The notes under the pieces are model-generated. The model made no database searches and was not told the DNA's origin. It saw nothing but the letters and a program-made list of their open reading frames with translations. Shown in pieces: positions 35,339 through 37,052 of a DNA stretch of 37,052 bases. Position 1 is the first letter of the stretch. Every line of letters starts with the position of its first letter. The stretch spans positions 1-37,052 of the forward strand of contig CAWZYQ010000023.1 of the NCBI GenBank assembly GCA_963966275.1, read 5' to 3'. The translations under genes were made by a program, and so were the position numbers. Origin of the DNA: UBA10427 sp003500135. Its GTDB lineage: Bacteria; Bacteroidota; Bacteroidia; Cytophagales; Cyclobacteriaceae.

Positions 35339-35791
35339 CTACACCTTTTTTTGGAAGGGATAGGTCCATTTCCAGTTCGGCATGGCGGCATTGGGGGTGT
35401 TAAGTACATTTAACAGGGGTTTTGCCCCCAGCTCTATTTGCCATACCATCACCGGGTTGCTCATTTCGATCCGGATATTATTTTTATCGACCCATTCCAG
35501 CCGGAACCCACGTAGTGATTGGTGTTTCAAGGCCGGGCCCCACCACCTCGGACAGGTGGCCCGGGGCGACTGGCCGTCGTTGTAAATAGACCAGTTGCCT
35601 TTAGGGTCGCAGCGCCAAAGCGACTTATACGGGGCGAAATCATTTTGTGGAAAAACGCGAAACCCCAGCAAATGGCCGCTCGAAAAGGGCAGTATCATCA
35701 TGCCATAGCCATAATAGTGTTCATATCCCTTCCAGTCCGATTTCGCTCTTCCCGGCAATATCCTTTCAACTTTCTTTCTTATATCCATCAT
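35339..35791 (-). CDS. Short conserved-looking protein of unknown function
   Basis: A 150-residue protein without a signal peptide or membrane segments, rich in tryptophan and proline. Distinct motifs are RILPGRAKSDWKGYEHYYG, LLGFRVFPQNDFAPYKSLW, CPRWWGPAL and NAAMPNWKWTYPF. From memory it resembles an unnamed family better known from actinobacteria, of which it may lack a C-terminal part, but this is a weak recollection. The second Met (35788) is an alternative start. It stands alone between the kelch gene and a divergent sensor gene. A GC-rich inverted repeat inside it at about 35529-35564 is coding sequence. Confidence 0.65.
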   Translation of the reverse strand: MMDIRKKVERILPGRAKSDWKGYEHYYGYGMMILPFSSGHLLGFRVFPQNDFAPYKSLWRCDPKGNWSIYNDGQSPRATCPRWWGPALKHQSLRGFRLEWVDKNNIRIEMSNPVMVWQIELGAKPLLNVLNTPNAAMPNWKWTYPFQKKV

Positions 35792-36013
35792 TATAGGTTG
35801 TTGGTTGAGTATCAGGTAGTAAAAGGTAAGTGCATTGGAATGTCAAGTGTTTGGCCTGTAAAAATGATGGGAAATGATCAAATAAGGTGAACTTCCGTTT
35901 GCGGTGAAATGCACTGTCGCGGGACCTGAACATATGAATTACTTCTGATTACTGGAATATTCGTCCTTTTTGTATATTGAACCCGCATACATAAACCGAA
36001 AAATAGCGTCAAT

Positions 36014-36631
36014 ATGAAGGTGTACAATAAAATGAAATGGGCATTGGGAATTCTGTTGGTGTTTATCATTGTATTAATTACCAACTTAATAGACCGGGAC
36101 AATTTTAACCGGATACGGTACTCGATCGTGACCATCTATGAAGACCGCATTGTAGCCAACGACTTGATATTCGAGATATCAGCCGCCATTCACAAAAAGG
36201 AGATTGCTTTGGTAAAGTCCGATACGTCATTTTTCAGGCAAAAAAACAGCCAGGTCAATGATGATATACAACGCTTTATCGATCGGTTCGAGGAGACCAA
36301 GATCACGAAAGAAGAAAGGGTGGCTTTCAACAGTTTGATCAACCATGTTGAAAATTTACAACGCCTGGAAAGTGAGTATATGGATTCGAAATTCAGGGAT
36401 AAAAGTGAATTGTTGTCCCTTATAAGCGACATAAAGGACGATCTGTACGACTTGTCCAAGGTCCAGCTCAAAGAAGGCAAAAGGCAAATGTCCCTAAGCG
36501 AAAAAACCATGGATACCATAGAGTTGTTCACCCAGGTCGAGATCATATTTCTGATTGTCATGGCCGTGCTGATCCAGTTAATTGTGCTCTATCAACCCAA
36601 AGACAAAAAACAAAGCCAGGCACCGGAATAA
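36014..36631 (+). CDS. Stand-alone four-helix-bundle (4HB_MCP-like) sensory membrane protein
   Basis: A 205-residue protein with a membrane helix at about 9-24, a predominantly helical extracytoplasmic region of about 150 residues, a second membrane helix near 178-195 and a short charged tail. The layout and segments such as RIRYSIVTIYEDRIVANDLIFEI match the ligand-binding part of 4HB_MCP chemoreceptors. There is no HAMP, kinase or methyl-accepting output domain, so it must signal through a partner or only bind a ligand. No output gene is adjacent. Confidence 0.7.
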   Translation: MKVYNKMKWALGILLVFIIVLITNLIDRDNFNRIRYSIVTIYEDRIVANDLIFEISAAIHKKEIALVKSDTSFFRQKNSQVNDDIQRFIDRFEETKITKEERVAFNSLINHVENLQRLESEYMDSKFRDKSELLSLISDIKDDLYDLSKVQLKEGKRQMSLSEKTMDTIELFTQVEIIFLIVMAVLIQLIVLYQPKDKKQSQAPE

Positions 36632-37052
36632 ACTACCCGCAAATATCAATGAGACTTACCGGGCACAAGCCTGATGGCAATTTTTCGTTTTCAGGCAAGT
36701 CCTACTGTTTTCCAAAAAAACTAATCATTTAAGGGCTACTATTTGCTATCCACGTGTTTCCCGGGGCAATCTATTTCATGTTGTTCGGCCATTCAAAAAA
36801 ACCTTGCATTTATTATAAAAAGTAACCATTTCTGACAATAGACCTCAGGGGTCGTCAGGTCCGCACCAGAGGCCGGGTCACAATAGACCTGAGTGGCTCC
36901 GAGGTACTACCTCGGAGGGTGTCTGGTGCGCAAACTCATTTGCTTTTGACCATAGCATGTCATTCAGGTTCTGAAAAAACAGAATGAAGTACAAGGGGAC
37001 GTACGAAATAACGAAAAGCAATATTTGAATGGTTAGTCTCATCCTTTAATTA
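36632..37052. other. Non-coding stretch at the window end
   Basis: About 420 nt with no credible gene. A 6-bp inverted repeat (GCCTGA at 36669-36674, TCAGGC at 36691-36696) follows the sensor gene but has no T-run, so it is not a convincing terminator. The main content is the GC-rich repeated and folded element at 36835-36930. Sequence beyond it is AT-rich and featureless to the window edge. Confidence 0.6.
36835..36930. repeat. Structured GC-rich repeat element with direct and inverted repeats
   Basis: Two copies of ACAATAGACCT (36835-36845 and 36880-36890) lie 45 bp apart. A near-perfect hairpin, CTCCGAGGTA at 36897-36906 and TACCTCGGAG at 36908-36917, has a one-base centre. CGCACCAGA (36862-36870) pairs with TCTGGTGCG (36922-36930), and TCAGGTC (36855-36861) pairs with GACCTGA (36886-36892). 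The block is far more GC-rich than its surroundings. It could be a dispersed intergenic repeat, a small mobile-element remnant or a structured RNA. Confidence 0.6.

Noticed and set aside
35529..35564. A GC-rich imperfect inverted repeat resembling a terminator
   Set aside because: It lies within the coding sequence for the CPRWWGPAL region of the 150-residue protein, has mismatched arms and no T-run.
1..37052. CRISPR array, tRNA or rRNA genes, complete insertion sequence or prophage
   Set aside because: No regularly spaced repeats, cloverleaf sequences, rRNA-like blocks, transposase or integrase genes were seen on either strand.

Overview
The window is a chromosomal segment from an aerobic Bacteroidota bacterium, most likely in or near the Cytophagales. 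The evidence is the alternative complex III operon joined directly to an aa3-type oxidase, a gldA-gldF-gldG cluster, TTTG-N(18-19)-TAnnTTTG promoters, mostly absent Shine-Dalgarno sequences, and a very large Bacteroidota-style sensor kinase and outer-membrane protein. No rRNA, tRNA, CRISPR array, integrase or complete insertion sequence was seen.

Layout. (1) 57-2321, minus: mitochondrial-type aconitase ending at a strong terminator at the window edge. (2) 2322-2832: a divergent intergenic region with one very good Bacteroidota promoter firing rightward. (3) 2833-17744, plus: a tight thirteen-gene respiratory operon. actABCDEF encodes the quinol-oxidising alternative complex III. coxB-coxA encodes oxidase subunits II and I, ctaA-ctaB make haem A, and two subunit III genes and a subunit IV gene follow. 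Gaps are 32 nt or less and a textbook terminator closes the unit at 17768-17804. Together these genes carry electrons from menaquinol through c-type haems to CuA, haem a and oxygen, and supply the haem A cofactor.

(4) 17835-26432, plus: a second run of genes. It has a SCO-like protein that has lost its copper-binding cysteines, a DUF420 oxidase-associated membrane protein, a small CxxC membrane protein, a 1222-residue multi-membrane-segment histidine kinase, and a 1145-residue predicted outer-membrane protein whose start overlaps the kinase stop. (5) 26442-27931, minus: mlaE-mlaF lipid-transport ABC genes without mlaD. (6) 28059-28775, minus: a short-chain dehydrogenase whose promoter is overlaid by a perfect 16-bp palindrome and an extra half-site. 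(7) 28961-33127, minus: gldA-gldF-gldG plus a DUF4340 gene, closed by a terminator.

(8) 33522-36631: small accessory genes: a 54-residue Pmp3/YqaE protein, a bacterial PH-domain membrane protein, a kelch-repeat protein, a short protein of unknown function, and a stand-alone four-helix-bundle sensor. (9) 36632-37052: no gene, but a compact GC-rich repeated and strongly self-complementary element.

The most interesting items are the cysteine-less SCO homologue with the small CxxC protein beside the oxidase operon, the operator-like palindrome upstream of the dehydrogenase, the folded repeat at 36835-36930, the sixth haem motif in ActA, and the His-to-Asn change in haem A synthase.
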